Source: RYN-230 sp963720645 (GTDB lineage Bacteria; Actinomycetota; Actinomycetes; Streptosporangiales; Streptosporangiaceae). From it: a stretch of 64,000 bases of DNA. Positions within the stretch are counted from its first letter, which is position 1, and every line of letters begins with the position of its first letter. The stretch is from contig CAVRFX010000011.1 of the NCBI GenBank assembly GCA_963720645.1, positions 62,001 through 126,000 on the forward strand, in the 5' to 3' direction. Shown piece after piece: positions 1-8,464 of this stretch. The notes beneath the pieces are model-generated. The model had not been told where the DNA came from, ran no database searches, and saw only the letters and a list, made by a program, of their open reading frames with translations. A program made the translations under genes and the position numbers.

Positions 1-2552
1 AACAGCCACACGACCCAGGGCAGCTGCCACGCATGCGTGTCGAAGCCGCCGTCGCTGGCCTGAGCGATCGCGGCGATCAGCACCTGGCGCTCGGCCTCGA
101 ACCAGGCCAGCGTCTCGCCGGCGTAGCCGAGCAGCTCCGGGACCACCCCGGGCTGCGGCGGTTCCAGGGTGATGTGCGGGCGGACCGGGTTGAGGACCTG
201 GCTGCCGGCCGAGGCGGTGTGCAGGTAGTGATCCAGCACCCGGTTCACGGCCTCACGCCGCTCCTCGTCACTGTCGGTGGCCCGGGCCAGGTACGCCGCA
301 TAGGCCCGGAGCAGGTCGTGGAACGCGTAGCGGCCCGGAGCGTGCTCGGCGATCAGGTGAGCGTCGGCCAGCTCGGCGACCGCGGCCGCCGCCTGCCCGC
401 GGTCTACCCCGGCCAGGCTCGCCGCCGCCGCGACCGTCACGTCGGGCCCGGCATGCAGCCCCAGCAGCCGGAACATCCGGGCCGCGGGCGCGCTCAGCTG
501 CTCGCACGACCAGGAGAACACCGCGCGGATGCTGGCCACCGGGTCCCCGGCGTCCAGCGCTTCCAGCCGCCCGTGGGCGTCAGCCAGCTCACGGGCCAGG
601 TCGGCGAGCGGCAGGTACGGCCGGGCGGCCACCCGGGCGGCCACGATGCTGAGCGCCAGCGGGAGCCGGGAGCATGCCTCGGTCAGCTGCTGGGCCGCGT
701 CCGCTTCCGCCCGGGCCCGCTCCCCCAGCCGGCTGGCCAGCAGTTCGTGGGCCTCGCCCGCGGTCAGCACGTCGAGCGGGACCAGCCGGGCGCCTTCCGT
801 CGCGGCCAGCCCGGGTAGCCTCGCCCGGCTGGTCACCACGGCCAGGCAGGTCTGGCTGCCCGGCAGCAGCGGCCGCACCTGGGCGGCGTCACGCGCGTTG
901 TCCAGGATGACGAGGACCTGCTTGCCGGCCAGCACGCTCCGGTACAGGGCGGACTGTGCGTCGACGCTGTCGGGGATCTGTTCCTCGGTCACCCCGAACG
1001 CGCCGAGGAACCAGCGCAGCGCATCCCCCGGGGTTACCGGCGTGCCGGACGGGTCGAACCCGCGCAGGTTCACGTAGAGCTGGCCGTCGGGGAACTCCGC
1101 CGCGCTGTGGTGGGCCCAGTGCACCGCCAGGGCCGTCTTGCCCGCCCCGGCTGTCCCCCCGATGACCAGGACCTTGGCCGCCCCGTCGGCCGAGGCCGCC
1201 TCCTGCCGCCAGGTCTGCAGCTCGGCCAGCTCGGCGGTGCGCCCCGCGAAGTGCGCCACCCCGGCCGGCAGCTGCCGGGGCACCACGGTGGCCTGGCCCG
1301 CAGGGGCGGCTCCGGCCCGGCCGGCCCGGGCCGGGCCCGCGCCCACCGCCGGGGCCGCCTGCGCCGCGACTCCCTGGCTCACCCGGCCCGGGGGGTGGTC
1401 GTGGTCGGCGGCCGGGCGGGTGATCCGGGCTCCGGCCCCCGCCCCGCGGCCTGCTGCCGCACCGTCCCCCGCTGCGCCGTCCCCCGCTGCGCCGCCGCCT
1501 GCCGTACTGCCGCTTGCCGTACCGCCGCCTGCCGTACTGCCGCTTGCCGTACCGCCGCCTGCCGTACTGCCGCTAGCCGTGCCGCCGCCTGCCGTGCCGC
1601 CGGTCCCGGGACGTCCCGGGGCTTCGCAGGCCGGCGCCCGGCCGGGGAGGGTGGCCGGGGCGCGGCCCGCGGCCTGCGTCGGCCCGCCCGGCGGGCCGCC
1701 CGCCGGCCCGGCCGCGGCCGTCCGGCCGGACTGTGCGCGCTCCGGGGCGGGCGGGGCGGACAGGAACCTGGCCAGCGTCGGGCCCGGGGCGGCCAGGCCG
1801 GGGTCGGCGTCCAGGATCCCGGCCTGGAGGTCACGCAGCTCGCGGCCGGGTTCGACACCGAGCTCGTCCACCAGCATCCGCCGGGTGCGCTGGTAGGCGG
1901 CCAGCGCCTCGGCCTGCCGGCCGCAGCGGTACAGCGCCAGCATCAGCTGGGCGTGGAATCGCTCACGCCAGGGATGATCCTGCGCGAGCTGGGTCAGCTC
2001 GCCGACCAGCTCCGCGTGCAGCCCGCGGGCCAGCCCGGCGTCCATCCGCCATTCCTGGGCCTGCATCCGCAGCGCATCCAGGCGAGGTACCTCGGCCGTG
2101 AGGAGCACGTTGGAGGGCACGTCCACGAGCGGGTTCCCGCGCCACAGGCCGATCGCCTCGCCCAGGAGCTCCCACGCACCGGGGCCGCGGCCCTGGGGCG
2201 CATCCTGGCGGATGGCTTCGCCGCCCTTGCTGCACAGCGCCGTGAAACGCAGCGCATCAACCTCGTCAGGCTCAGCCTCCAGGGCGTAGCCCGGATCCTG
2301 GGTGACGATCCGGCGGCCGGCTACCGGGCCCAGGATCTGCCTCAGGCGCTTCACGTAGTTCCGGATGGCCACCCGGGCCCCGGCCGGGGGCTCGCCGTCC
2401 CAGACGATCTCGGCCAGCTCGTCGTACGACGCGACCTGGCCCGCGCGAAGAGCCAGGGTGGCCAGGATCACCCGCTGCTTGGGGGCGGGGACAGGCACGG
2501 GCTCACCGCCGCTCCGAACCAGTAATGGTCCGAGTACGCCCACCCAGAACAC
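1..2552 (-). CDS. AfsR/SARP-type transcriptional regulator with NB-ARC and TPR-like domains (3' end beyond window)
   Basis: The minus-strand frame stays open from a GTG at 2552 to the left edge (at least 850 residues). Residues 1-95 are a winged-helix DNA-binding domain beginning MFWVGVLGPLLV, typical of SARPs. Residues 95-245 match a bacterial transcriptional activator domain and end with ELGVEPGRELRDLQ. A Pro/Ala/Gly linker of about 200 residues follows, then an NB-ARC-type ATPase with Walker A GGTAGAGKTALA (near residue 465) and a Walker B-like VLVILDNARDA (near 545). The last visible part, with WFEAERQVL and HAWQLPW, is the start of the C-terminal TPR region of AfsR-like proteins. Such proteins switch secondary-metabolite or stress genes in response to nucleotide and partner binding. 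It starts 91 bp downstream of glnA2 on the same strand, so cotranscription is possible. The target is not predictable. Confidence 0.88.
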   Translation of the reverse strand, partial: MFWVGVLGPLLVRSGGEPVPVPAPKQRVILATLALRAGQVASYDELAEIVWDGEPPAGARVAIRNYVKRLRQILGPVAGRRIVTQDPGYALEAEPDEVDALRFTALCSKGGEAIRQDAPQGRGPGAWELLGEAIGLWRGNPLVDVPSNVLLTAEVPRLDALRMQAQEWRMDAGLARGLHAELVGELTQLAQDHPWRERFHAQLMLALYRCGRQAEALAAYQRTRRMLVDELGVEPGRELRDLQAGILDADPGLAAPGPTLARFLSAPPAPERAQSGRTAAAGPAGGPPGGPTQAAGRAPATLPGRAPACEAPGRPGTGGTAGGGTASGSTAGGGTASGSTAGGGTASGSTAGGGAAGDGAAGDGAAAGRGAGAGARITRPAADHDHPPGRVSQGVAAQAAPAVGAGPARAGRAGAAPAGQATVVPRQLPAGVAHFAGRTAELAELQTWRQEAASADGAAKVLVIGGTAGAGKTALAVHWAHHSAAEFPDGQLYVNLRGFDPSGTPVTPGDALRWFLGAFGVTEEQIPDSVDAQSALYRSVLAGKQVLVILDNARDAAQVRPLLPGSQTCLAVVTSRARLPGLAATEGARLVPLDVLTAGEAHELLASRLGERARAEADAAQQLTEACSRLPLALSIVAARVAARPYLPLADLARELADAHGRLEALDAGDPVASIRAVFSWSCEQLSAPAARMFRLLGLHAGPDVTVAAAASLAGVDRGQAAAAVAELADAHLIAEHAPGRYAFHDLLRAYAAYLARATDSDEERREAVNRVLDHYLHTASAGSQVLNPVRPHITLEPPQPGVVPELLGYAGETLAWFEAERQVLIAAIAQASDGGFDTHAWQLPWVVWL
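1501..1590. repeat. 30-bp tandem repeat inside the SARP linker (3 copies)
   Basis: Two exact copies (1501-1530, 1531-1560), a third with two changes (1561-1590) and a degenerate fourth lie in the interdomain linker. The unit is a multiple of three and encodes a Gly/Ala/Thr/Ser-rich stretch, so copy-number change would alter only linker length. Confidence 0.85.
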
Positions 2553-2643
2553 TGTGCCCCGACCCCGATCCCTGGTCACGCCGCCCACCCCAGCCTGCCC
2601 GCTGCCTCAGCCCTGCCTGATGCCACGGTCCCGGCTCACACAG

Positions 2644-4005
2644 TCATAGCACGGGCAAGTAACGGTCCAGCTCAAACTGGGTGACCTGGTGCCGGTACTC
2701 GCGCCACTCGGCGCGCTTGTTGCGCAGGAAGAAGTCAAAGACATGCTCGCCGAGCGCCTGTGCCACCAGCTCGCTGTCCTGCATCACCGTGATCGCCTCA
2801 TCCAGGCTCTGCGGCAGCGGTGAGATGCCCAGCGCCCGCCGCTCGGCCGAGGTGAGCGCCCATACGTCATCCTCCGCGCCGGGCGGCAGCTCGTAGCCGG
2901 CCTCGATGCCCTTCAGGCCGGCTTCCAGGATCACCGCGAACGCAAGGTAGGGATTACACGCCGAGTCTACCGAGCGGAACTCGACCCGGGTGGCATTTCC
3001 CTTGTGCGGCTTGTACATGGGAATCCGTACCAGGGCCGACCGGTTGTTGTGGCCCCAGCAGATGTAGGCGGGGGCCTCGCCACCGGCGCCCGCCGCGCTC
3101 TCCGCCGCCCCCCACAGCCGCTTGTACGAGTTCACCCACTGGTTGCACACGGCGGTGATCTCCGCGGCGTGCCGCAGCAGCCCGGCAATGAACATCCGGC
3201 CGAGCTTGGACAGCTGGAACTCCGCGCCCGGCTCGTAGAACACGTTCCGGTCACCCTCGAACAGCGACATGTGGGTGTGCATCCCGGAGCCCGGGTACTC
3301 GGTGAATGGCTTGGGCATGAAGGACGCGTACACGCTCTGCTGGAGCGCGACCTCCTTCATGACCAGCCGGAACGACATGATGTTGTCCGCCGTGGTCAGC
3401 GCGTCGGCGTAACGCAGGTCGATCTCCTGCTGGCCGGGCGCGCCCTCGTGGTGGCTGAACTCCACCGAGATGCCCATGCTCTCCAGCATCTGGATCGACT
3501 CGTGCCGGAAGTCATGCGCGACGCTGTGCGGGGTGTGGTCGAAGTACCCGCCGGTGTCGATCGGCTGCGGCTGGGCGCCGGGGGCGGGCTTCTCCTTCAG
3601 CAGGAAGAACTCCACCTCGGGATGGGTGTAGAAGGTGAAGCCCAGATCGGCGGCGTGGCCGAGGGCCCGCTTCAGCACGTAGCGGGGATCCGCGTAGGAG
3701 GGCGAGCCGTCGGTCATCCGGATATCGCAGAACATCCGGCCCACGCCGGAGGCCTCACCCCGCCAGGGCAGCAACTGGAAGGTGGAGGCGTCGGGCTTGG
3801 CGATCATGTCCGCCTCGTAGACGCGGGCGAACCCCTCGATCGCGGAGCCGTCGAACCCGATACCCTCGGCGAACGCACCCTCAAGCTCGGCAGGAGCCAC
3901 CGCCACCGACTTCAGGTAGCCCAGGACGTCGGTGAACCACAGCCGGACAAAACGGATATCCCGTTCCTCCAGAGTGCGGAGGACGAATTCTTCCTGCCTG
4001 TCCAT
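2644..4005 (-). CDS. glnA2: GlnA2-type glutamine synthetase family protein (possible gamma-glutamylpolyamine synthetase)
   Basis: A 453-residue class I glutamine-synthetase fold protein. The start MDRQEEFVLRTLEERD, preceded by an AAGGA Shine-Dalgarno, closely resembles actinobacterial GlnA2. Visible active-site blocks are GFDGSAIEGF (about 48), HPEVEFF (about 125), SHHEGAPGQQEIDL (about 180), SGMHTHMS (about 242), NQWVNSYKRL (about 286), NNRSALVRIP (about 320) and the RSVDSACNPY block (about 345). The adenylylation-loop NLYxxP tyrosine of GlnA1 is absent. Family members ligate ammonia or an amine to glutamate; Streptomyces GlnA2 has been reported to glutamylate polyamines, so the substrate is open. 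It is divergent from nadE, and a GlnR-like box lies 106 bp upstream of its start. Confidence 0.93.
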   Translation of the reverse strand: MDRQEEFVLRTLEERDIRFVRLWFTDVLGYLKSVAVAPAELEGAFAEGIGFDGSAIEGFARVYEADMIAKPDASTFQLLPWRGEASGVGRMFCDIRMTDGSPSYADPRYVLKRALGHAADLGFTFYTHPEVEFFLLKEKPAPGAQPQPIDTGGYFDHTPHSVAHDFRHESIQMLESMGISVEFSHHEGAPGQQEIDLRYADALTTADNIMSFRLVMKEVALQQSVYASFMPKPFTEYPGSGMHTHMSLFEGDRNVFYEPGAEFQLSKLGRMFIAGLLRHAAEITAVCNQWVNSYKRLWGAAESAAGAGGEAPAYICWGHNNRSALVRIPMYKPHKGNATRVEFRSVDSACNPYLAFAVILEAGLKGIEAGYELPPGAEDDVWALTSAERRALGISPLPQSLDEAITVMQDSELVAQALGEHVFDFFLRNKRAEWREYRHQVTQFELDRYLPVL

Positions 4006-4110
4006 GACGGCCTGTCCTTGCTGGTCAGCGGCGTTCACCTGCGGAGATGGCGGGCAGCACAGCATATCGGCTGACCGAGCCTGCCCTGGCCGACAGTCTC
4101 TCGCGAGCGT

Positions 4111-4126
4111 GTTACCAGGACGTTAC
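4111..4126 (-). promoter_or_regulatory. GlnR-like box upstream of glnA2
   Basis: On the minus strand the site reads GTAAC-N6-GTAAC, which fits the actinobacterial GlnR a-b box GTnAC-N6-GnAAC exactly at the conserved bases. It sits 106 bp upstream of the glnA2 start, and a TATGCT -10-like element is at 4061-4066. Position and match suggest nitrogen control of glnA2. Binding itself is inferred. Confidence 0.5.
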
Positions 4127-4237
4127 AAACTTGCGGTGAGTCTACCGCTGAACCCTGGACAAGCCGGGCTTCCACGCCGGAAGCTACCAGGCGCAGTTGG
4201 CCGCACCGGGCCGGCGGGGACGGCCACGCGGCCCGAT

Positions 4238-4243
4238 TACAGT
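4238..4243 (+). promoter_or_regulatory. -10 element of a probable leaderless nadE promoter
   Basis: TACAGT (TAnnnT type) ends 6 nt before the GTG start of nadE, so the predicted transcription start coincides with the start codon. No Shine-Dalgarno is visible there. Confidence 0.55.
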
Positions 4244-4249
4244 ACAAGA

Positions 4250-6073
4250 GTGACCAGGCTGCGGATCGCTCTTGCCCAGGTGAACTCGACCGTCGGCGAC
4301 CTGGAGGGGAACGCCGCGACGGTGGCGGAGTGGACCCGCCGCGCCGCGGACGCCGGCGCCGACCTCGTCGTGTTCCCGGAGATGATGCTGACCGGCTACC
4401 CGGTCGAGGACCTGGCGCTGCGGGACTCGTTCGTGGACGCCTCGGTCGCCACCCTGGAGGCGACGGCGCGGCAACTGGCCGCGGACGGGCTGGGCGGCAT
4501 CGCCGTCGTCACCGGCTACCTGGGCCGGCGGCCCGGCGGGACGCCCCGGGTCGGCGAGCCCGTCAGCTCCGCCCAGAACGCGGCCGCGCTGCTGCACGGC
4601 GGGACAGTGGCGGTTACCACGGCCAAGCATCACCTGCCGAACTACGGGGTGTTCGACGAATACCGCTACTTCGTGCCCGGAAACCGGCTGCCGGTGGTCC
4701 GGGTCCCCGCACGCGGCGGCGCGGACGCCGTGGACGTGGCCATCGCCATCTGCGAGGACCTGTGGCAGGACGGCGGCCCGGTCGCGGTGACCAGGCAGGC
4801 GGGCGCGGGGCTGCTGGTGGTACCGAACGCGTCCCCCTATGAGCGCGGCAAGGGGCAGGCCCGGCTGGAACTGGTCGCCCGGCGGGCCCGCGAGGCCGGC
4901 GCGGCGCTGGCCTACGTGAACATGATGAGCGGCCAGGACGAGCTGGTCTTCGACGGCGATTCGATCATCGTCAACGCCGAGGGCGGCCTGATCATGCGGG
5001 GACCCCAGTTCGAGGAGACGCTGCTCGTTGCGGACCTCGACCTGCCTCCCGCGCGGCCGGTTCCGGACACCACGCCGGCTCCGGACACTCCCGCCGAGGC
5101 CAGCGACGGCACCGTGATGAGCATTCACCGGGTGGTGCTGCCCCCGCGGCCCGCGCAGGGCGGCGCGCTCCTCCCGCTCGTAGAGCCCGCCATCAGCCCA
5201 CGGCTGGCCCCGCACGCCGAGGTCTACGCCGCACTGGTCACCGGCGTGCGCGACTACGTGCGCAAGAACGGCTTCCGCTCGGTCATCCTCGGCCTGTCCG
5301 GGGGCATCGACTCGGCGCTGGTCGCCACCATCGCGGCTGACGCGCTCGGACCCGACCAGGTGCATGTGGTGCTGATGCCCAGCCAGTACTCCTCCGGGCA
5401 TTCGGTGAGCGACGCGGAAGACCTGGCCAAACGGCAGGGACTGCACGCCCGTACGGTCCCGATCGCACCCATGGTCGATGCGTTCCAGGCCGAGCTGAAC
5501 CTGGCGGGACTGGCTGCGGAGAACCTCCAGTCCCGGATCCGCGGCGTGATCCTGATGGGACTGAGCAACGCCGAAGGGCACCTGGTTCTCACCACCGGCA
5601 ACAAGAGCGAGATCGCCACCGGGTACTCCACCCTCTACGGCGACTCGGCAGGCGGATTCGGCCCGATCAAGGACGTGCTCAAGACGCTGGTCTGGGAACT
5701 GGCCCGGTGGCGGAACGGGCAGGCGGTGGAGCGCGGCGAGACCCCGCCCATCCCGGAGAACTCCATCACCAAGCCGCCGAGCGCCGAGCTGGCCCCCGGC
5801 CAGCTGGACACCGATTCGCTGCCCGACTACGCGGTCCTCGACGCACTGCTGGACGACTACGTGGAGAAGGACATGGGCGCAGCCGCGCTGATCGCGGCCG
5901 GCCATGATCCGGCCCTGGTGGACCGGGTGATCCAGCTGGTGGACAAGGCCGAGTACAAGCGGAGGCAGTACCCGCCGGGCCCGAAGATCACCCCGCGCAA
6001 CTTCGGCCGTGACCGGCGCCTGCCGATCACCAGCCGCTGGCGCGAGCCCCGCCCGGACCGGCGCCCCGGCTGA
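4250..6073 (+). CDS. nadE: Glutamine-dependent NAD+ synthetase
   Basis: A 607-residue two-domain enzyme making NAD+ from nicotinate adenine dinucleotide, ATP and glutamine. The N-terminal nitrilase-type glutaminase shows the Glu (FPEMMLTGYP), Lys (AKHHLPNYGVFDE) and Cys (AICEDLW) of the catalytic triad. The C-terminal synthetase has the PP-loop LGLSGGIDSALVA (about residue 345) and TTGNKSEIATGYSTLYGD. The GTG at 4250 was chosen because homology begins at TRLRIALAQVN; the open frame upstream (from 3932) runs through the divergent glnA2 gene and is not coding. Translation is probably leaderless. nadE beside glnA2 resembles the arrangement in Streptomyces. Confidence 0.96.
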   Translation: MTRLRIALAQVNSTVGDLEGNAATVAEWTRRAADAGADLVVFPEMMLTGYPVEDLALRDSFVDASVATLEATARQLAADGLGGIAVVTGYLGRRPGGTPRVGEPVSSAQNAAALLHGGTVAVTTAKHHLPNYGVFDEYRYFVPGNRLPVVRVPARGGADAVDVAIAICEDLWQDGGPVAVTRQAGAGLLVVPNASPYERGKGQARLELVARRAREAGAALAYVNMMSGQDELVFDGDSIIVNAEGGLIMRGPQFEETLLVADLDLPPARPVPDTTPAPDTPAEASDGTVMSIHRVVLPPRPAQGGALLPLVEPAISPRLAPHAEVYAALVTGVRDYVRKNGFRSVILGLSGGIDSALVATIAADALGPDQVHVVLMPSQYSSGHSVSDAEDLAKRQGLHARTVPIAPMVDAFQAELNLAGLAAENLQSRIRGVILMGLSNAEGHLVLTTGNKSEIATGYSTLYGDSAGGFGPIKDVLKTLVWELARWRNGQAVERGETPPIPENSITKPPSAELAPGQLDTDSLPDYAVLDALLDDYVEKDMGAAALIAAGHDPALVDRVIQLVDKAEYKRRQYPPGPKITPRNFGRDRRLPITSRWREPRPDRRPG

Positions 6074-6086
6074 GTGCGGCCGGTAG

Positions 6087-7187
6087 TCAGCTCAGCATGA
6101 GCACCGCGTAGCCGGCCAGCCAGTGCTCGAGCTGGTAGCCGCCGCCGAGCACGTAGGGCAGCACCGCCTTGATGTGCTGGCGGGCCGCGGCCGCCGCGGG
6201 CTCGGCGCGGGCGTCGCCGGCCGGCAGGGCGCAGGCGATCTGCCTCCAGCACCACGCCCGGGTCGCGTTCAGCCCGTGCAGCCGGCTGCCCTGCTCCTGG
6301 TCCTGATCCTGGTCCTCATCCGCCGCGGGATGACCTGCCACCGCCGGGGTGAACAAGGTCGCCGGCCGGCCCCGCTCGAGCCCGGGCAGGAACATGGCCA
6401 GCCAGTCGGCGAACTCGGCCGGTGGCAGCACCCGGGTCATCAGCTCCGCCTCGGTCAGGGCCGGCGAGACACAGTCATCGCCCGACGGCTCCCAGTCGGC
6501 CGGGTACATGCTGTCCGCGCTGAACCACGCCAGGGCCCGCGCCGCGATCGCGTCCCGCAGCGCCGGGTCACCCGCCCGCGCCCGCGCCTCAGCGAAAGGC
6601 CAGGCCAGGGACAGCCCGAAGGCGCTGCCCTGCTCAGTTCCGTAGCGCACCGGGTAGGACTGCCCGGGCAGCCAGCCCAGGAACCCGCCGGTCAGGGCCT
6701 CGGCCAGCGGGGCCATGGCCTGCGCCCACTTCCGGGCGTCCGGGTTGTCCCAGGTCTGGGTCTCGTGCACGAGGGCGAGCGCCCAGCCCCAGCCTTGCGG
6801 GCGCTCGGCCCGGGCGTCGGCGCTGCCCGCGAACTCGGCCTCGGCGGCCAGCGCCACCGGGGTGAACTGGGCGTCGAGTGCGGACCGGATCTCGGTCCCG
6901 GGTACCGCCCCGGGTACGGTGCGCAGCAGCCGGAGCAGGGTCCAGTGCATCTGGACCGAGGAGTGCCAGTCGACGCTGCCGTAGAACACCGGCGTGCGGG
7001 CCCGCGGACGGTAGGGGAAGTCGCCCGGCGCGGTCATCGTGTGCTGCATCGCAGCCGGGAACTCGTGCCTGATGTTGGCCAGCGCCGCGGCGGCGTACCC
7101 CGTCGCCTCGGTATTCAGCAGCTCGGCCGACTCCTGCGATAGGTCCACGGTCTGCAAAGCCTCCTGCGGAGAGGTCTGGCGTGCCAC
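6087..7187 (-). CDS. DUF2891 family protein
   Basis: A 366-residue protein with the DUF2891 signature: NIRHEFPAAMQHT and FYGSVDWHSSVQMHW near the N-terminus, then an alpha-helical, Trp-rich body typical of an (alpha/alpha)-barrel-like fold. No signal peptide is visible, so it is probably cytosolic. The function of the family is unknown. The GTG start at 7187 lies 33 bp downstream of the phzF-like stop on the same strand, so the two are probably cotranscribed. Spacing of the nearest GGAG from the start is poor. A Glu/Asp-Gln run (residues about 293-303) is low-complexity and probably a surface loop. Confidence 0.85.
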   Translation of the reverse strand: MARQTSPQEALQTVDLSQESAELLNTEATGYAAAALANIRHEFPAAMQHTMTAPGDFPYRPRARTPVFYGSVDWHSSVQMHWTLLRLLRTVPGAVPGTEIRSALDAQFTPVALAAEAEFAGSADARAERPQGWGWALALVHETQTWDNPDARKWAQAMAPLAEALTGGFLGWLPGQSYPVRYGTEQGSAFGLSLAWPFAEARARAGDPALRDAIAARALAWFSADSMYPADWEPSGDDCVSPALTEAELMTRVLPPAEFADWLAMFLPGLERGRPATLFTPAVAGHPAADEDQDQDQEQGSRLHGLNATRAWCWRQIACALPAGDARAEPAAAAARQHIKAVLPYVLGGGYQLEHWLAGYAVLMLS

Positions 7188-7220
7188 GAGATGGATTCCC
7201 GGGACCAGGCTCTCCTACCC

Positions 7221-8051
7221 CTAGAGTTCTGCGTATCCCGACACGCAGGTGAGGGCGCCACCGCCGACCCAGATCTGGCCGTCGGCCTCGCGGAAGATGT
7301 GCACCCGGCCGGACCGGCCGAGCGCCGTGCCCTGGCTCGCCACATACGGCACACTGACCCGCCCGGTGTCCAGCAGCCACTGGGCCAGCGAGGCGTTCAG
7401 GCTGCCGGTCACCGGATCCTCGATCGTCGCGTCGCCACTGCGGAAGAAGGCCCGGACCTCGATGGCCTCGGGTGAGCCGGCCTGGTAGCAGCCCACCACC
7501 CCGATGTCCATGTCCACTGCCCCCGGGCTCAGCGCGAGCACGGCCTCCGCGCTGGGCAGCAGCACAGCCACCCATCCGGGACCGTTGTCGGCCCAGGCGA
7601 GGTCGGTGATATCGGCCCGGCTGATGCCCAGAACCTCGGCGATGTGCGCGGCGACCGCCTCCTCCACCGGCCCGGAGCGGATCAGCGGCGGCGCGGCGAA
7701 CGCCAGCCCCGCCGGGACCTGGCGGATCTCGATCAGGCCCGCCTCGCACTCCTGCACGAACACCTCGGGGAGGGCCGGCTTCCCGCCGGCCTCCAGCCAC
7801 GCGTGGCAGGTGCCCAGGGTGGGGTGGCCCGCGAACGGCAGTTCCCGGCTGGGGGTGAAGATGCGGACCTGGTAGTCCGCCTGCTCACGGGACGGCGGCA
7901 GCACGAACGTGGTCTCGGACAGGTTGGTCCAGTTGGCGAAGCGCTGCATGTCGCCGGTGCTCAGCCCCTCGGAGTCGAGCACGACCGCGACGGGATTGCC
8001 CCCGAAGGGTGTGGCGGTGAACACGTCGACTTGGCGGAACCGGCGTTGCAT
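7221..8051 (-). CDS. PhzF-family isomerase/epimerase-like protein
   Basis: A 276-residue protein of the PhzF superfamily, whose members isomerise or epimerise small carboxylic acids. It has the expected length and motifs: RQVDVFTATPFGGNPVAVV at the start, NLSETTFV with the family's catalytic-type Glu, the RIFTPSRELPFAGHPTLGT block, and FFRSGDATIEDPVTGSLNASLA near the C-terminus. ATG 8051 was chosen over the upstream frame because homology starts there and GGGGGG precedes it; AGACT upstream also resembles a leaderless -10. The substrate cannot be assigned, and there is no phenazine cluster here. The DUF2891 gene follows it. Confidence 0.9.
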   Translation of the reverse strand: MQRRFRQVDVFTATPFGGNPVAVVLDSEGLSTGDMQRFANWTNLSETTFVLPPSREQADYQVRIFTPSRELPFAGHPTLGTCHAWLEAGGKPALPEVFVQECEAGLIEIRQVPAGLAFAAPPLIRSGPVEEAVAAHIAEVLGISRADITDLAWADNGPGWVAVLLPSAEAVLALSPGAVDMDIGVVGCYQAGSPEAIEVRAFFRSGDATIEDPVTGSLNASLAQWLLDTGRVSVPYVASQGTALGRSGRVHIFREADGQIWVGGGALTCVSGYAEL

Positions 8052-8227
8052 ACCCCCCAGTCTCCCACCGCCCGCAACCCCGTTCCCGCTCTGCTGCGTC
8101 CCGCCCCGCCTCTCGTCCCGTGCGTGCCCGCCCGTGTCCCGCGCGTGCCGCCCGCCACCCCGCCCCATGTCCCGCTCGTGCCGGCCCCCACCCCCGCGCC
8201 GGGCACCCCTCCCGGGCTCCCAGAGCA

Positions 8228-8279
8228 TCGTGATCAACCGATTGGTGTCGTTATTGCGACACCAATCGGTTGATCACGA
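8228..8279. terminator. Perfect 23-bp inverted repeat with 6-nt loop
   Basis: Arms 8228-8250 and 8257-8279 are exactly complementary, with loop TTATTG. It lies in the 413-bp gap between the tetR stop and the phzF-like start, both minus strand. No U-tract follows, so it may be a hairpin terminator or, given its A+T content and symmetry, an operator for a dimeric repressor. Confidence 0.6.
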
Positions 8280-8368
8280 ACGAGGGGGAGGAACCTGTGG
8301 GGCTGGTGGGGAGTGCGGGGCTGGGGGTACGGGCCGGGTGAGGGTCCGGCGGCAGTAACGGCCGGGGG

Positions 8369-8463
8369 CCCAGCGGAAGCACCCGGCGGAGGCCCAGCGG
8401 AAGCACCCGGCGGAGGCCCAGCGGAAGCACCCGGCGGAGGCCCAGCGGCAGTACCGGCGAAGG
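8369..8463. repeat. 24-bp tandem repeat just downstream of tetR (3 exact copies plus a degenerate fourth)
   Basis: Exact copies occupy 8369-8392, 8393-8416 and 8417-8440, and a diverged copy runs to 8463, abutting the tetR stop codon. The array is in the 3' untranslated side of the gene. The rest of the 8280-8464 gap holds nothing else recognised. Confidence 0.85.
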
Positions 8464-8464
8464 C

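Noticed and set aside
4184..5905. A 573-codon minus-strand open frame across nadE
   Set aside because: Antisense shadow; nadE has all catalytic motifs on the plus strand.
7221..8051. Phenazine biosynthesis cluster, from the PhzF-like gene
   Set aside because: No other phz genes; PhzF-family proteins are widespread outside phenazine pathways.
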